The notes beneath the pieces are model-generated. The model had not been told where the DNA came from and did not search any database. It saw nothing but the letters and a program-made list of their open reading frames with translations. Below are positions 16,236 to 26,132 of a DNA stretch of 64,000 nt, piece after piece (the first letter of the stretch is position 1; each line of letters starts with the position of its first letter). The position numbers and the translations under genes are program-made. The stretch is from Yoonia sp034652275. GTDB taxonomy: Bacteria > Pseudomonadota > Alphaproteobacteria > Rhodobacterales > Rhodobacteraceae. The stretch covers positions 248,001 to 312,000 of the forward strand of contig NZ_JAXIWG010000001.1 in the NCBI RefSeq assembly GCF_034652275.1. The letters run 5' to 3'.

Positions 16236-17365
16236 GGTTTCACCAATGTTACGGTCGCAAGTGATGCGATGCCTTCCTCGCGGCCTGTGAACCCGAGCTT
16301 TTCGGATGTCGTGGCCTTCACGCTGATCCGGTCCGCGTCCAGCCCCATGATTTCGGCAAGCGCGGCTTTCATCGCCCCCTGATGCGGGCCGATCTTGGGA
16401 TATTCGCACACCAGCGTGCAATCGACATTGCTGATCCGGTAGCCCGCGTCATGGGCAAGACCGACAGCATGGCGCAGGAAAATATGGCTTTCAGCGCCTT
16501 TCCACTGCGGGTCGGATGGCGGGAAATGCTGGCCGATATCGCCCTTGCCCAGCGCGCCATAGATCGCGTCGGTCACGGCATGCATGCCCACATCTGCGTC
16601 CGAATGCCCTTGCAAGGACCGCCCGTGCGGCACCTTGACCCCGCAAAGCCAGACATGATCGCCCGGCCCGAAGCGGTGCACGTCATAGCCGTTACCACAT
16701 CTGATATCCATGTCCTGTCCCATCAGTTTTGCCGCGCGCGCGAAATCGCCCGGAGTCGTGATCTTGATATTGCTTTCATCGCCTTGGACGATTGTCACGT
16801 CCAGCCCTGCGGCGCGGGCAACGCCCACATCGTCGGTCGCGTCATCATCCTGCGCGAGATGTGCGGCCAGCAGCGGGGCAAGGTGGAACCCCTGCGGCGT
16901 CTGCGCGCGGTAAAGCCCGTCGCGCGGCTGCACCCCCGTCACCAGATCGCCCGCCCCGTGCCAGAGCGTATCTGTCACAGCCACGGCAGGGGCGGCCCCC
17001 TGATGCGTCTCAAGCGCTACCAGCACGCGGTCGATGATTTGCGCTGTGACAAGCGGGCGGGCGGCATCGTGGATCAGCACCCGCGTCGTCCCCTCCGGCA
17101 CGGCGGCAAGGCCTGCCATCACGCTGGCCTTGCGCGTGGCCCCACCTGCGACGACGGTCGCTGCGGGCATATCCTGCCAGACATCGCTTGCCAGATCGTC
17201 GGGATGCAGCACCAGCACCAGATGCGCCACGCCGGGATGATCTGCGAAAGGCTGCATCGCATGGGCGGCAATGCTGCGCGCGCCAAGGCGTTGCCATTGC
17301 TTGGGAATATCCCCGCCTGCGCGGGTGCCGCGGCCTGCGGCGACGATGATGGCGGTGGTGGTCAT
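16232..17365 (-). CDS. ispDF: Bifunctional IspD/IspF of the MEP isoprenoid pathway
   Basis: A 377-residue fusion. The N-terminal IspD (residues about 1-220) makes CDP-methylerythritol from MEP and CTP: AIIVAAGRGTRAGGDIPKQW at the start and VLIHDAARP in the middle. The C-terminal IspF (about 222-377) makes the cyclic diphosphate: GNGYDVHRFGPGD with the metal-binding Asp and His, and GHSDADVGMHAVTDA. Fusion of these two non-consecutive steps is common in alphaproteobacteria. First gene of the ispDF-pgpA-cinA run, divergent from dusB with a 183-base promoter gap. Confidence 0.97.
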   Translation of the reverse strand: MTTTAIIVAAGRGTRAGGDIPKQWQRLGARSIAAHAMQPFADHPGVAHLVLVLHPDDLASDVWQDMPAATVVAGGATRKASVMAGLAAVPEGTTRVLIHDAARPLVTAQIIDRVLVALETHQGAAPAVAVTDTLWHGAGDLVTGVQPRDGLYRAQTPQGFHLAPLLAAHLAQDDDATDDVGVARAAGLDVTIVQGDESNIKITTPGDFARAAKLMGQDMDIRCGNGYDVHRFGPGDHVWLCGVKVPHGRSLQGHSDADVGMHAVTDAIYGALGKGDIGQHFPPSDPQWKGAESHIFLRHAVGLAHDAGYRISNVDCTLVCEYPKIGPHQGAMKAALAEIMGLDADRISVKATTSEKLGFTGREEGIASLATVTLVKP

Positions 17366-17548
17366 GGCGGTCCTGTCTGGTTTGGCTTGGTGTAGGACGC
17401 TGCGCGCTGCGGTGCAATTCGTCTCTTTGGTGGGCGGTTTGATTAATTTTTGAGCATATGCTATTAATTGGGGATGTTCTGGCGCTTCCGGCGTTGTGGT
17501 GTCGTCTGATCCAGCTTATTTCAGCGGCAACGCACACCCTTTAGGCGC

Positions 17549-18550
17549 ATGACATACCCTGTGGATTATACGCACGCCATCACGCTCGACCAGATCAGCT
17601 TGCAACCGCCTGTTGCCCTTGCGCCGCTGGCGGGGATCACCGACCTGCCGTTCCGCCAGCTTGTCGCGTCTTTCGGCGCAGGCTGGGTCGTGAGCGAAAT
17701 GGTCGCCAGTCAGGAAATGGTGCAGGCCAAGCCCGGCGTGCGCGAACGCGCCGAGCTTGGCTATGACCAGCAAGGCACCGCCGTGCAGATCGCAGGCCGC
17801 GAGGCGCATTGGATGGCCGAGGCTGCCCGCATGATCGAGGCGAACGGTGCAGCAATGATCGATATCAACATGGGCTGCCCTGCAAAAAAGGTGACGAACG
17901 GTTACTCGGGCTCTGCCTTGTTGCGCGACCCCGACCACGCCTTGCGGCTGATCGAGGCGGTGGTGAATGCCGTCAAACTGCCCGTTACACTCAAAACGCG
18001 GCTGGGCTGGGACCATGATTGCCTGAATGCCGCCGATGTGGCGCGGCGTGCACAGGATGCTGGCATCCGGTTGGTCACAATTCACGGGCGCACGCGCTGC
18101 CAGTTCTACAAGGGGCATGCAGACTGGGCCGCGATCCGCGAGATCAAGGAGGCGGTCAGCATTCCCGTCATCGCCAACGGCGATATCACAGGGCCTGAGG
18201 CTGCAAAAAAGGCGCTGGCGCTGTCGGGGGCCGATGGCGTGATGATCGGGCGCGGCGCGCAGGGGCGGCCTTGGGTGCTGGCACAGGTCGCAGCACGGCT
18301 GCATGGCACCAAGATGCCCGTGATCCCGCAAGGGGCGGCGTTCATCGACATGGTGGCACAGCACTACTCCGCGATGCTGTCGTTCTACGGGCTGGATCTG
18401 GGGCGCCGTGTGGCGCGCAAACATCTGGGCTGGTATATGGATGATGCAGGCACGCCAGCGGCCCTGCGCAAGGCGATCCTGACGGAAACCGACGCCGATG
18501 TAGTGCTGCGTGATCTGCCCGATGCTTTGGCCATGCGGGTGGCGGCATGA
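17549..18550 (+). CDS. dusB: tRNA-dihydrouridine synthase B (NifR3 family)
   Basis: FMN enzyme that reduces uridine to dihydrouridine in tRNA, 333 residues. Family motifs: APLAGITDLPFRQL near the N-terminus, INMGCPAKKVTNGYSGSALL with the catalytic Cys at about residue 110, and TIHGRTRCQFYKG. It opens the dusB-ntrB-ntrC-ntrY-ntrX run; in Rhodobacter capsulatus the orthologue was called nifR3 because it is co-transcribed with ntrBC. Its stop overlaps the ntrB ATG (ATGA). The ribosome site at 17549 is weak. Confidence 0.95.
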   Translation: MTYPVDYTHAITLDQISLQPPVALAPLAGITDLPFRQLVASFGAGWVVSEMVASQEMVQAKPGVRERAELGYDQQGTAVQIAGREAHWMAEAARMIEANGAAMIDINMGCPAKKVTNGYSGSALLRDPDHALRLIEAVVNAVKLPVTLKTRLGWDHDCLNAADVARRAQDAGIRLVTIHGRTRCQFYKGHADWAAIREIKEAVSIPVIANGDITGPEAAKKALALSGADGVMIGRGAQGRPWVLAQVAARLHGTKMPVIPQGAAFIDMVAQHYSAMLSFYGLDLGRRVARKHLGWYMDDAGTPAALRKAILTETDADVVLRDLPDALAMRVAA

Positions 18551-19623
18551 TTCAGGATACCGCCCTCTGGTCATCCTTGCCGGTGCCTGCGCTGCTGCTC
18601 GATGGCGAGGATGTTATCATCCTGAGCAATGCGGCGGCGGAAAGTTTCCTGAACCTGTCCACACGGTCGCTGGTCGGCCAACGGATCTGGGAAAAGGTGA
18701 TGATCGACGCTCCGCTGGAGGGACCATTCGCCCGCGCGCGGCAGAACCGCACATCGCTGTTCGTCAACGACGTCGATGTCGGCAGCGGGGAAAACCCGCC
18801 GATGATGTGCAACCTGCAATTCGCGCCGCTGCAAGGGTCCGACGACGTGATGATCGTGATGATCAGTCCGCGCGAGATTGCCAGCCGCGTGACGCAGAAC
18901 CATTCCTCTGCCAAGGCCGCGAAATCCGCGATCGGCATGGCCGAGATGCTGGCGCATGAGATCAAGAATCCGCTGGCGGGGATCACGGGGGCGGCACAGC
19001 TTTTGTCGATGGGGATCAGCGTCGAGGACCGCGAACTGACCGATCTGATCGTTGAGGAAAGCCGCCGGATCGTCAAGCTGCTCGAACAGGTGGAACAATT
19101 CGGCAATCTGCGCCCGCCCTTGCTCAAGCCTGTGAACATCCATGACATTCTGGACCGCGCGCGGCAGTCTGCATCCGTCGGGTTCGGCGCACATATGCTG
19201 TATATCGAGGATTACGATCCCTCCCTGCCGCGCACGATGGCCGATGCGGACCAGCTGTTGCAGGTGTTCCTGAACCTGCTGAAAAACGCAGCCGAGGCCA
19301 ACAAGGACGGCGGCGCGATCCGGCTGCATACGTTCTATGACACATCCTTGCGGGTGCGCCGGCCTGACGGCACGCAATCGCGGCTGCCCTTGCAGATCGA
19401 GATCATCGACGATGGTCCCGGCCTGCCGCCCGGTATCGCGGCGGATGTGTTCGAACCCTTCGTGTCGGGCAAGGAAAACGGCACGGGCCTTGGCCTTGCA
19501 CTGGTGTCGAAGCTGATCGGCGACGGTGGCGGCTGGATCACGGTGGATTCGGTGCCGGGGCGCACCTGTTTTCGCATTTCGTTGCCGCTCGCCCCCAAAG
19601 AGACTGAAACAGGAGAAGACTGA
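18547..19623 (+). CDS. ntrB: Nitrogen regulation sensor histidine kinase NtrB
   Basis: Cytoplasmic histidine kinase/phosphatase that reports nitrogen status through PII and phosphorylates NtrC. 358 residues: N-terminal PAS domain (about 10-110), the H-box MLAHEIKNPLAGITGAAQLL with His137, then HATPase motifs (NLLKNAAEAN, DDGPGLPPGI, GTGLGLALV). Overlaps of ATGA with dusB and TGATGG with ntrC indicate tight coupling. No membrane segment, as expected. Confidence 0.96.
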   Translation: MIQDTALWSSLPVPALLLDGEDVIILSNAAAESFLNLSTRSLVGQRIWEKVMIDAPLEGPFARARQNRTSLFVNDVDVGSGENPPMMCNLQFAPLQGSDDVMIVMISPREIASRVTQNHSSAKAAKSAIGMAEMLAHEIKNPLAGITGAAQLLSMGISVEDRELTDLIVEESRRIVKLLEQVEQFGNLRPPLLKPVNIHDILDRARQSASVGFGAHMLYIEDYDPSLPRTMADADQLLQVFLNLLKNAAEANKDGGAIRLHTFYDTSLRVRRPDGTQSRLPLQIEIIDDGPGLPPGIAADVFEPFVSGKENGTGLGLALVSKLIGDGGGWITVDSVPGRTCFRISLPLAPKETETGED

Positions 19624-20996
19624 TGGACGGGACAATTCTGGTTGCCGATGATGACCGCACGATCCGCACCGTTTTGACCCAGGCCCTGACGAGGGCAGGC
19701 TGCAAGGTGCATGCGACGTCATCGCTGGTCACGCTGATGCGCTGGGTGGACGAGGGCAAAGGCGATCTGGTGATTTCCGATGTCGTCATGCCCGACGGCA
19801 ACGGATTGGAACAACTGCCCAAGATTGCAGCCCTGCGCCCGGGCCTGCCGGTGATCGTGATTTCAGCGCAGAACACGATTATGACCGCCATTCAGGCCGC
19901 CGAAGCCGACGCCTATGATTACCTGCCCAAGCCGTTCGATCTGCCCGACCTGATGAAACGCGCGGCCCGCGCGCTCGAAACCAAACGCCGTGCGGGGATA
20001 TCGCGCGCGCCCGATCTGAACGCAACCGAACAGGGCGGCGATCTGCCGCTTGTGGGGCGCACGGGCGTGATGCAGGCGCTCTACCGGCTGGTCGCACGGG
20101 TGATGAACACGCAACTGCCCGTGCTGATTACCGGCGAAAGCGGCACCGGCAAATCGCTGATCGCGCGCGCCGTGCATGATTTTTCCGACCGGCGCAGCCT
20201 GCCGTTCATCGTCGTGGCTCCGGGCGATCTGGAAGGGATGGATGGCCCTTCGACCGTGTTGTCGCGCGCGCGCGGTGGCACAATCCTGTTCGACGAGGTC
20301 AGCGACTTGTCCGACGCCGATCAGGCCCGGATCGTGCGGATGCTCGACACTCTGGGCGAAAACGCACCGCGGATCATGGCCACATCGCAAAACGACCTGA
20401 TGGCCCGTATGGAGGACGGCAGTTTTCGCGAGGACCTGTTTTACCGCCTTGGCGGCGTCACCGTCGCCGTGCCGTCCTTGCGCGAAAGGGTCGATGACAT
20501 CCCGCTTTTGGCCGAGCATTTCCTTGCACGCGCCGAACGCGAAGGTGCGCCCGCGCGCCGGTTCGGGTCTGCCGCTTTGGATATGGTGCGCGCCTATAGC
20601 TGGCCGGGCAACGTGCGTCAGTTGGAAAACGCCGTCCGCCGACTGGTCTTTACCGCCGCCGAGGACGAGATTTCGCGCGCCGAGGTGGAAATGGTGCTGG
20701 GCAACCAGCCCGCGATCGAGCCGCTCCGGTCAGGCGGCGAGGGCGAGAAACTGTCGGCCAGCGTCGGCAAGCATTTGCGCCGCTATTTCGACCTGCATGG
20801 CGGAGTCTTGCCTCCGCCCGGTCTGTACAACCGCATCCTCAAAGAGGTCGAAGGCCCGCTGATCGAGATCGCGCTGGACGCGACAGGCGGGAATCAGGCC
20901 AAATGCGCCGATCTGTTGGGGATCAACCGCAATACTTTGCGCAAGAAGATCACTGATCTGGATATCCGCGTGACACGCCGCCGCAAATTGATGTAA
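19623..20996 (+). CDS. ntrC: Nitrogen regulation response regulator NtrC, lacking the GAFTGA loop
   Basis: 457 residues. Receiver domain with phospho-acceptor Asp53 (LVISDVVMPDGNG); AAA+ domain with Walker A GESGTGKS at 171-178 and Walker B ILFDEV at 221-226; Fis-type helix-turn-helix at about 411-450. Between Walker A and B, around residues 199-219, the GAFTGA sigma54-contact loop is absent; the space is short and reads GDLEGMDGPSTVLSRARGGT. Rhodobacter capsulatus NtrC has the same loss and activates sigma70-type promoters, so the same is inferred here. Confidence 0.95.
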   Translation: MDGTILVADDDRTIRTVLTQALTRAGCKVHATSSLVTLMRWVDEGKGDLVISDVVMPDGNGLEQLPKIAALRPGLPVIVISAQNTIMTAIQAAEADAYDYLPKPFDLPDLMKRAARALETKRRAGISRAPDLNATEQGGDLPLVGRTGVMQALYRLVARVMNTQLPVLITGESGTGKSLIARAVHDFSDRRSLPFIVVAPGDLEGMDGPSTVLSRARGGTILFDEVSDLSDADQARIVRMLDTLGENAPRIMATSQNDLMARMEDGSFREDLFYRLGGVTVAVPSLRERVDDIPLLAEHFLARAEREGAPARRFGSAALDMVRAYSWPGNVRQLENAVRRLVFTAAEDEISRAEVEMVLGNQPAIEPLRSGGEGEKLSASVGKHLRRYFDLHGGVLPPPGLYNRILKEVEGPLIEIALDATGGNQAKCADLLGINRNTLRKKITDLDIRVTRRRKLM

Positions 20997-21011
20997 AAGC
21001 GCAACAGAACC

Positions 21012-23348
21012 GTGGCCCGCTTGCGTCAGCAGTGCGGGAAAGCCACGGCAAAAGCGGTCATGCGGGGGCAACCCCGCCTCAATCACAAGGCGGCACGCGT
21101 GCAGCGTACCCTTATGAGCATGGATTTCACGCGGCTGGTGCGCTGGTTCCGGCAGCGTCATGTGCAGAATGCGCTGACGGTGTCGCTGGTGCTGTGCGCG
21201 CCGGTCCTTGCCGCGCTGACCTATTGGGTGGTCGGGCCGCTGGGGCAGGGCACGTCCTCGCGCGCGCTCCAGGTCATGCTGCTGATTGACCTTGTCTATA
21301 TCCTGATCGTGATGGCGCTGGTGATGCGGCTGGTCGCCAAGATGATCGCGGCCCGGCGCGCGAAATCGGCTGGATCGCGGTTGCATTTGCGGCTGACCAG
21401 CGTGTTCGCTGTCTTTGCGCTGATCCCCACGGTGCTGGTCGCGGTGTTTTCGGTGCTGCTCTTGTCGGTGGCGCTCGACGGGTTGTTTTCGGAACCCGTG
21501 GGCAACGTGCTGCGCACCTCACTGACGACCGCGCAGGCCTATGAGGAAGAACATATCCAGGACCTGACCCGCGATGCACAGGGGCTGGCGGCCTATCTCA
21601 ACCGAGAACGGCAGCGCGATCTGTTCATGGACGACGGCGATGTGCGCCGCGCCTTGGGCGAGGTGCAGGGCCAGATCGACCGGGGGCTGAGCGAGGCGTT
21701 TGTCATCGATAGCGCGGGCACTATCGCGGCACGTGCGGTCGGGTCTTATGAATTCGACTATGAACGCCCGAGCGCGGAAGACTTTGCCCGCGCGCGCGCC
21801 GAACGTCTGGTCATCTTCGAGGACCCTGAAAACAACGAATTTCGCGCATTGATCCCGCTGGAAACCTTTCCCGACCGGTTTCTTTATGTCACCCGTGACG
21901 TGGATGGCAACGTGCTGTCCTTGCTGGATGAAACCACCGAAACAGTGCAGCAATACGAACAGCTTGCCAGCGACCGCGGACGCATGCTGTTCCAGTTCGG
22001 GCTGTTGTATCTGGGCTTTGCGCTGATCCTGATCCTAGGGGCGATCTGGGGCGGGCTGTGGTTCGCCGAACGGCTGTCGCGCCCCGTAGGGCGGCTGGTA
22101 TCGGCGTCGCAGCGCGTCGGGTCGGGCGATCTGGATGTGCGCGTGATTGAAGACGAAGGCGACGACGAGATCTCGCAACTGGGCCATTATTTCAACCAGA
22201 TGACAGGCCAGCTGAAAGGCCAGCGCGAGGCGCTGCTGGACAGCAACCGCATATCCGAACGGCGCAGGCGGCTGTTCGACTCGGTGCTCAGTTCGGTGAC
22301 CTCGGGTGTCGTCGGTTTGGATGCGGAAGGACGCGTCACCTTCGTGAACCCCTCGGCACGGCGGTTGTTGTCGGTCACAGATACCACCGCCGACAGTTCA
22401 TTGTCGGTTGCGGTGCCGGAATTCGCGGCGCTGTTCGAACAGGTCCGCCAGTCGGGGCACGATTCCGTGCAGGACCAGATCAACCTCATCCGCAAAGGCC
22501 AGCAGGAAAGCCTGCTGGTGCGCATGTCGCCGCGTCGCACCGATGGTGGCGCATTGGAAGGTTACGTTGTGGCCTTTGACGATGTGACCGACCTTGTCAG
22601 CGCGCAACGTATGGCCGCATGGGGCGATGTCGCCCGCCGCATCGCGCACGAGATCAAGAACCCGCTAACCCCCATCCAGCTGAGCGCCGAGCGGATCAAG
22701 CGCAAGTTCCGCGCGCAGGTCGGTGACGACGCCGAGGCGCTGGATCAAATGACCGATGTTATTGTGCGCCAAACCAATGACTTGCGGCGCATTGTTGATG
22801 AATTCTCTAAATTCGCGCGGATGCCTGAACCGGTGCTGGTGCTCAACGATCTGACCAAGGTGGTGACCGACGCCATCACGCTGCAACGTGCGGGCCAGCC
22901 GCAGGTCAAGATCTCCAGCGATCTGCCAGGCGGTGCTGTGCTGGCCGATATGGATGCGACGATGATCTCGCAGGCCTTGCTAAACCTGATCAAGAATGCA
23001 GGCGAAGCCACAGAAACTTTTATCGAAAAGCGTGGGTCCGAAGGCTATGCGCCACAGATCAGGGTCGCCATGCAGCAAGAGGGCAACCGCGTTTGCATCA
23101 CAATTTCCGACAACGGGATCGGGCTGCCCGAGGACCGCGCGCGTCTATTCGAACCCTATGTGACGACGCGCGACAAAGGCACGGGCCTTGGCCTGTCCAT
23201 CGTCAAGAAGATCATCGAGGAACATGGCGGCACATTAACCCTGACCGATGCCGAGATCTTCGCGGGCAATAGCCACGCAGGGGCGGCCGCTGTGATCCAT
23301 CTGCCTGCGGTGCAGGCACAGCACGAAAAAGCAAAAATACCAGCATGA
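21012..23348 (+). CDS. ntrY: Membrane sensor histidine kinase NtrY
   Basis: Up to 778 residues. Four hydrophobic segments (about residues 50-75, 90-118, 125-155 and 325-350) enclose an extracytoplasmic region, followed by HAMP, PAS and kinase domains; the H-box is AHEIKNPLTPIQLSAERIKRKF, and the ATP domain shows NLIKNAGEA, DNGIGLPEDR and GTGLGLSIV. With NtrX it responds to redox and nitrogen signals in related bacteria. The start is uncertain: GTG at 21012, or ATGs at 21060, 21114 or 21120; none has a strong ribosome site, and the first membrane segment is kept in all cases. Confidence 0.93.
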   Translation: MARLRQQCGKATAKAVMRGQPRLNHKAARVQRTLMSMDFTRLVRWFRQRHVQNALTVSLVLCAPVLAALTYWVVGPLGQGTSSRALQVMLLIDLVYILIVMALVMRLVAKMIAARRAKSAGSRLHLRLTSVFAVFALIPTVLVAVFSVLLLSVALDGLFSEPVGNVLRTSLTTAQAYEEEHIQDLTRDAQGLAAYLNRERQRDLFMDDGDVRRALGEVQGQIDRGLSEAFVIDSAGTIAARAVGSYEFDYERPSAEDFARARAERLVIFEDPENNEFRALIPLETFPDRFLYVTRDVDGNVLSLLDETTETVQQYEQLASDRGRMLFQFGLLYLGFALILILGAIWGGLWFAERLSRPVGRLVSASQRVGSGDLDVRVIEDEGDDEISQLGHYFNQMTGQLKGQREALLDSNRISERRRRLFDSVLSSVTSGVVGLDAEGRVTFVNPSARRLLSVTDTTADSSLSVAVPEFAALFEQVRQSGHDSVQDQINLIRKGQQESLLVRMSPRRTDGGALEGYVVAFDDVTDLVSAQRMAAWGDVARRIAHEIKNPLTPIQLSAERIKRKFRAQVGDDAEALDQMTDVIVRQTNDLRRIVDEFSKFARMPEPVLVLNDLTKVVTDAITLQRAGQPQVKISSDLPGGAVLADMDATMISQALLNLIKNAGEATETFIEKRGSEGYAPQIRVAMQQEGNRVCITISDNGIGLPEDRARLFEPYVTTRDKGTGLGLSIVKKIIEEHGGTLTLTDAEIFAGNSHAGAAAVIHLPAVQAQHEKAKIPA

Positions 23349-23355
23349 GGACGAT

Positions 23356-24759
23356 ATGGGCGATATCCTGATCACAGACGACGAACGCGATATCCGGGAG
23401 CTGATTTCCGATATCCTGCGCGACGAAGGGTTCACCACACGGCTGGCGGGCACATCCGACGAATGCATGGCGCAGATCGCCACAGAGGTGCCAGCTCTGA
23501 TGATCCTCGATATCTGGCTCAAAGACAGCAATATGGACGGGATCGACATTCTGAAATCGGTCAAACGTGACCATCCCGAAGTGCCGATTGTCATCATTTC
23601 CGGCCATGGCAATATCGAAATCGCGGTGGCAGCGATCAAGCAGGGTGCCTACGATTTCATCGAAAAACCGTTCAATATCGACCAGTTGATGGTCGTCATT
23701 CGCCGCGCGATGGAAACCTCGCGGCTGCGGCGTGAAAACAGTGAACTCAAACGCGGGGAAATCGCGCAGGCGGAAATGATCGGCGAAAGTGCTGCGTTCC
23801 GCATGCTGAAATCGCAGCTCGACAAGGTGACGAAATCGAACGGGCGTGTGATGCTGACGGGCCCCGCCGGATCGGGCAAGGAAATCGCCGCGCGCTATAT
23901 CCATGCCAATTCGGCGCGGGCGAACGGACCTTTTGTGACGGTCAGTTCGGCCACCATCGCGCCCGACCGCATGGAAGAGGTGCTGTTCGGGCGCGAGGAT
24001 TCAGGCCGCGGGGTTGAACCGGGCCTGCTGGAAGAGGCGAACGGCGGTGTGATCTATTTCGACGAAGTGGCCGATATGCCCTTGGGCACGCAGTCGAAAA
24101 TCCTGCGGGTGCTGGTGGACCAGCGGTTCCAGCGCGTCGGCGGCAACGACAAGGTGCAGGTCGATTTGCGCGTCATCTCCAGCACCAACCGCGACCTGTC
24201 GGCGGCGATTGCTGCGGGCGTGTTCCGGCAGGAGCTATACCACCGCCTGAACGTGGTGCCCATCGCGGTCCCGTCGCTGGAAGAACGGCGCGAGGATATT
24301 CCAGTGTTGGCGGACCATTTCATCACGCTGTTCAACACCGCCCAAGGGCTGCCTTTGCGCAAGCTGGCTGATGATGCGCGCGCGCTGTTGCAGACGATGC
24401 ATTGGCCGGGCAATGTGCGGCAGTTGAAGAACGTGATGGAACGTGTTCTGATCCTTGGCGAAAGCCGTGGTGACATATCCGCCCGCGAACTGCCTTCGAC
24501 CGAAGACAACACCGACGACACAGGCCGGATCGTGCTGGCGGGCGGGCTTGCCACGCTGCCTTTGCGCGAGGCGCGCGAATTGTTCGAGCGCGAATACCTG
24601 CTGACGCAGATCAACCGTTTCGGCGGCAATATCAGCCGCACGGCGTCGTTTGTGGGGATGGAAAGGTCCGCACTGCACCGCAAGCTCAAGTCTTTGGGCG
24701 TGGTGACCACAACGAAATCGGGTGGGCGCGTCGCCTATATCGACGGTGACGTTGCATGA
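23356..24759 (+). CDS. ntrX: Response regulator NtrX
   Basis: 467 residues; partner of NtrY. Receiver domain with Asp52 (LMILDIWLKDSNMDG), AAA+ domain with Walker A GPAGSGKE and Walker B GVIYFDEVADMP, and a Fis-type C-terminal helix-turn-helix. GAFTGA is missing here too, which is normal for NtrX. A good ribosome site (GAGGACG) precedes the ATG, seven bases after ntrY ends. The trkA start overlaps its stop (ATGA). Confidence 0.96.
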   Translation: MGDILITDDERDIRELISDILRDEGFTTRLAGTSDECMAQIATEVPALMILDIWLKDSNMDGIDILKSVKRDHPEVPIVIISGHGNIEIAVAAIKQGAYDFIEKPFNIDQLMVVIRRAMETSRLRRENSELKRGEIAQAEMIGESAAFRMLKSQLDKVTKSNGRVMLTGPAGSGKEIAARYIHANSARANGPFVTVSSATIAPDRMEEVLFGREDSGRGVEPGLLEEANGGVIYFDEVADMPLGTQSKILRVLVDQRFQRVGGNDKVQVDLRVISSTNRDLSAAIAAGVFRQELYHRLNVVPIAVPSLEERREDIPVLADHFITLFNTAQGLPLRKLADDARALLQTMHWPGNVRQLKNVMERVLILGESRGDISARELPSTEDNTDDTGRIVLAGGLATLPLREARELFEREYLLTQINRFGGNISRTASFVGMERSALHRKLKSLGVVTTTKSGGRVAYIDGDVA

Positions 24760-26132
24760 AAGTCATCATTTGCGGCGCGGGGCAGGTTGGCTGGCAGATC
24801 GCGCGCCATTTGTCGGGCGAAAAGAACGATGTCACCGTCGTGGACAACAACCCCGAACTGGTGCGCCGCGCGACCGACACGCTCGATGTGCAGGGGGTGA
24901 CAGGCTATGCCAGCCACCCCGACGTGCTGGAACGGGCAGGGGCGCGGGATGCCGATATGGTCATCGCCGCCACCTATTCGGACGAGGTGAACATGGTCAC
25001 CTGTCAGGTCGCCCATTCGGTGTTCGCCGTGCAGCGCAAGATCGCGCGCCTGCGGGCGCAGACCTATCTCGACCCCGCTTATGGCGATCTTTATCGCAAG
25101 GATCATCTGCCCATCGACGTGGTGATCTCGCCCGAACGCGAGGTGGCCGAGGCCGCGTTGCAGCGCCTTGCAGCCCCCGCTGCGTTCGATACCGAAAGTT
25201 TCCTTGACGGGCGCGCGCAGCTTCTGGGGATCACGATCGAGGATGATTGCCCTGTCATCAACACGCCCTTGCGGCAGTTGACGGACCTGTTTTCAACGCT
25301 GCGCGCCATTGTCGTCGGAATTAGGCGCGAAGGCACGCTGTTCGTGCCATCCGCCGAGGACCAGATTTTCGCGGGCGACGAGTGTTATCTGTTCACCCAT
25401 ACCGAGGATTTGAACCGCACGCTGGAAATCTTCGGCAAGACGCAGTCGAAACAGGAACGCATCGTCATCATCGGCGGCGGCAATGTGGGCCTTGGCGTTG
25501 CGCTGGCGCTGGAGGCGCGGACAGAACGTATTCGCGTGAAGGTCATCGAAAAGGACCGCGCCGCCGCCGAACGGGCCGCTGACACGCTCGACCGGACCAT
25601 CGTGCTGCATGGCGACGGGCTGGACACCGCGCTGCTGGACGAGGCAGGCATCACCAATGCCGATGCGGTACTGGTGGTGACCGATGACGACAAGACGAAC
25701 CTGCTCGCCTCGGTCCGCGCCAAGGAAATGGGCTGCGCGATGGCGATCTGTCTGGTCAACGACCCCACGCTTGTGCCGCTGATGGGCCCGCTTGATATCG
25801 ACGCCTATATCAACCCGCGCGCCACCACGGTCAGTTCCATCCTGCGCCATATCCGGCACGGCCGCGTGCGCAACGTCTATTCCATCGGCGACGCCGAGGC
25901 CGAGGTGATCGAGGCGCAGGTGCTTAGCACATCGCCCATTGCAGGCCAGAAAATCAAGGATATCGACTTTCCCGAAGGCACGCTGATCGGCGGCATGATG
26001 AAGGAACGCAAGGTGATCCGCCCCACCGCCGAGACACGGATCGAGGAAGGCGACGTCATCGCCATCTTTGCCATGACCGCCGATGTCCCCGAGGTGGAAC
26101 GGCTGTTGCAGGTCAGTATCGACTTTTTCTGA
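24756..26132 (+). CDS. trkA: Potassium uptake regulatory subunit TrkA
   Basis: Cytoplasmic NAD(H)/ATP-binding regulator that gates the TrkH potassium channel. 458 residues with the duplicated RCK architecture: the first Rossmann motif VIICGAGQVGWQIA at residues 3-16, the second VIIGGGNVGLGVALAL near residue 235, each followed by a TrkA-C domain. Coupled to ntrX by ATGA and to trkH by TGATG. Location directly after ntrX is a conserved alphaproteobacterial arrangement. Confidence 0.96.
   Translation: MKVIICGAGQVGWQIARHLSGEKNDVTVVDNNPELVRRATDTLDVQGVTGYASHPDVLERAGARDADMVIAATYSDEVNMVTCQVAHSVFAVQRKIARLRAQTYLDPAYGDLYRKDHLPIDVVISPEREVAEAALQRLAAPAAFDTESFLDGRAQLLGITIEDDCPVINTPLRQLTDLFSTLRAIVVGIRREGTLFVPSAEDQIFAGDECYLFTHTEDLNRTLEIFGKTQSKQERIVIIGGGNVGLGVALALEARTERIRVKVIEKDRAAAERAADTLDRTIVLHGDGLDTALLDEAGITNADAVLVVTDDDKTNLLASVRAKEMGCAMAICLVNDPTLVPLMGPLDIDAYINPRATTVSSILRHIRHGRVRNVYSIGDAEAEVIEAQVLSTSPIAGQKIKDIDFPEGTLIGGMMKERKVIRPTAETRIEEGDVIAIFAMTADVPEVERLLQVSIDFF

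Noticed and set aside
16236..16421. N-terminal extension of pgpA
   Set aside because: It reads ispDF out of frame; the ATGA overlap marks the true start at 16235.
23356..24759. Missing GAFTGA in NtrX as a novelty
   Set aside because: NtrX proteins normally lack it, so it is not unusual.
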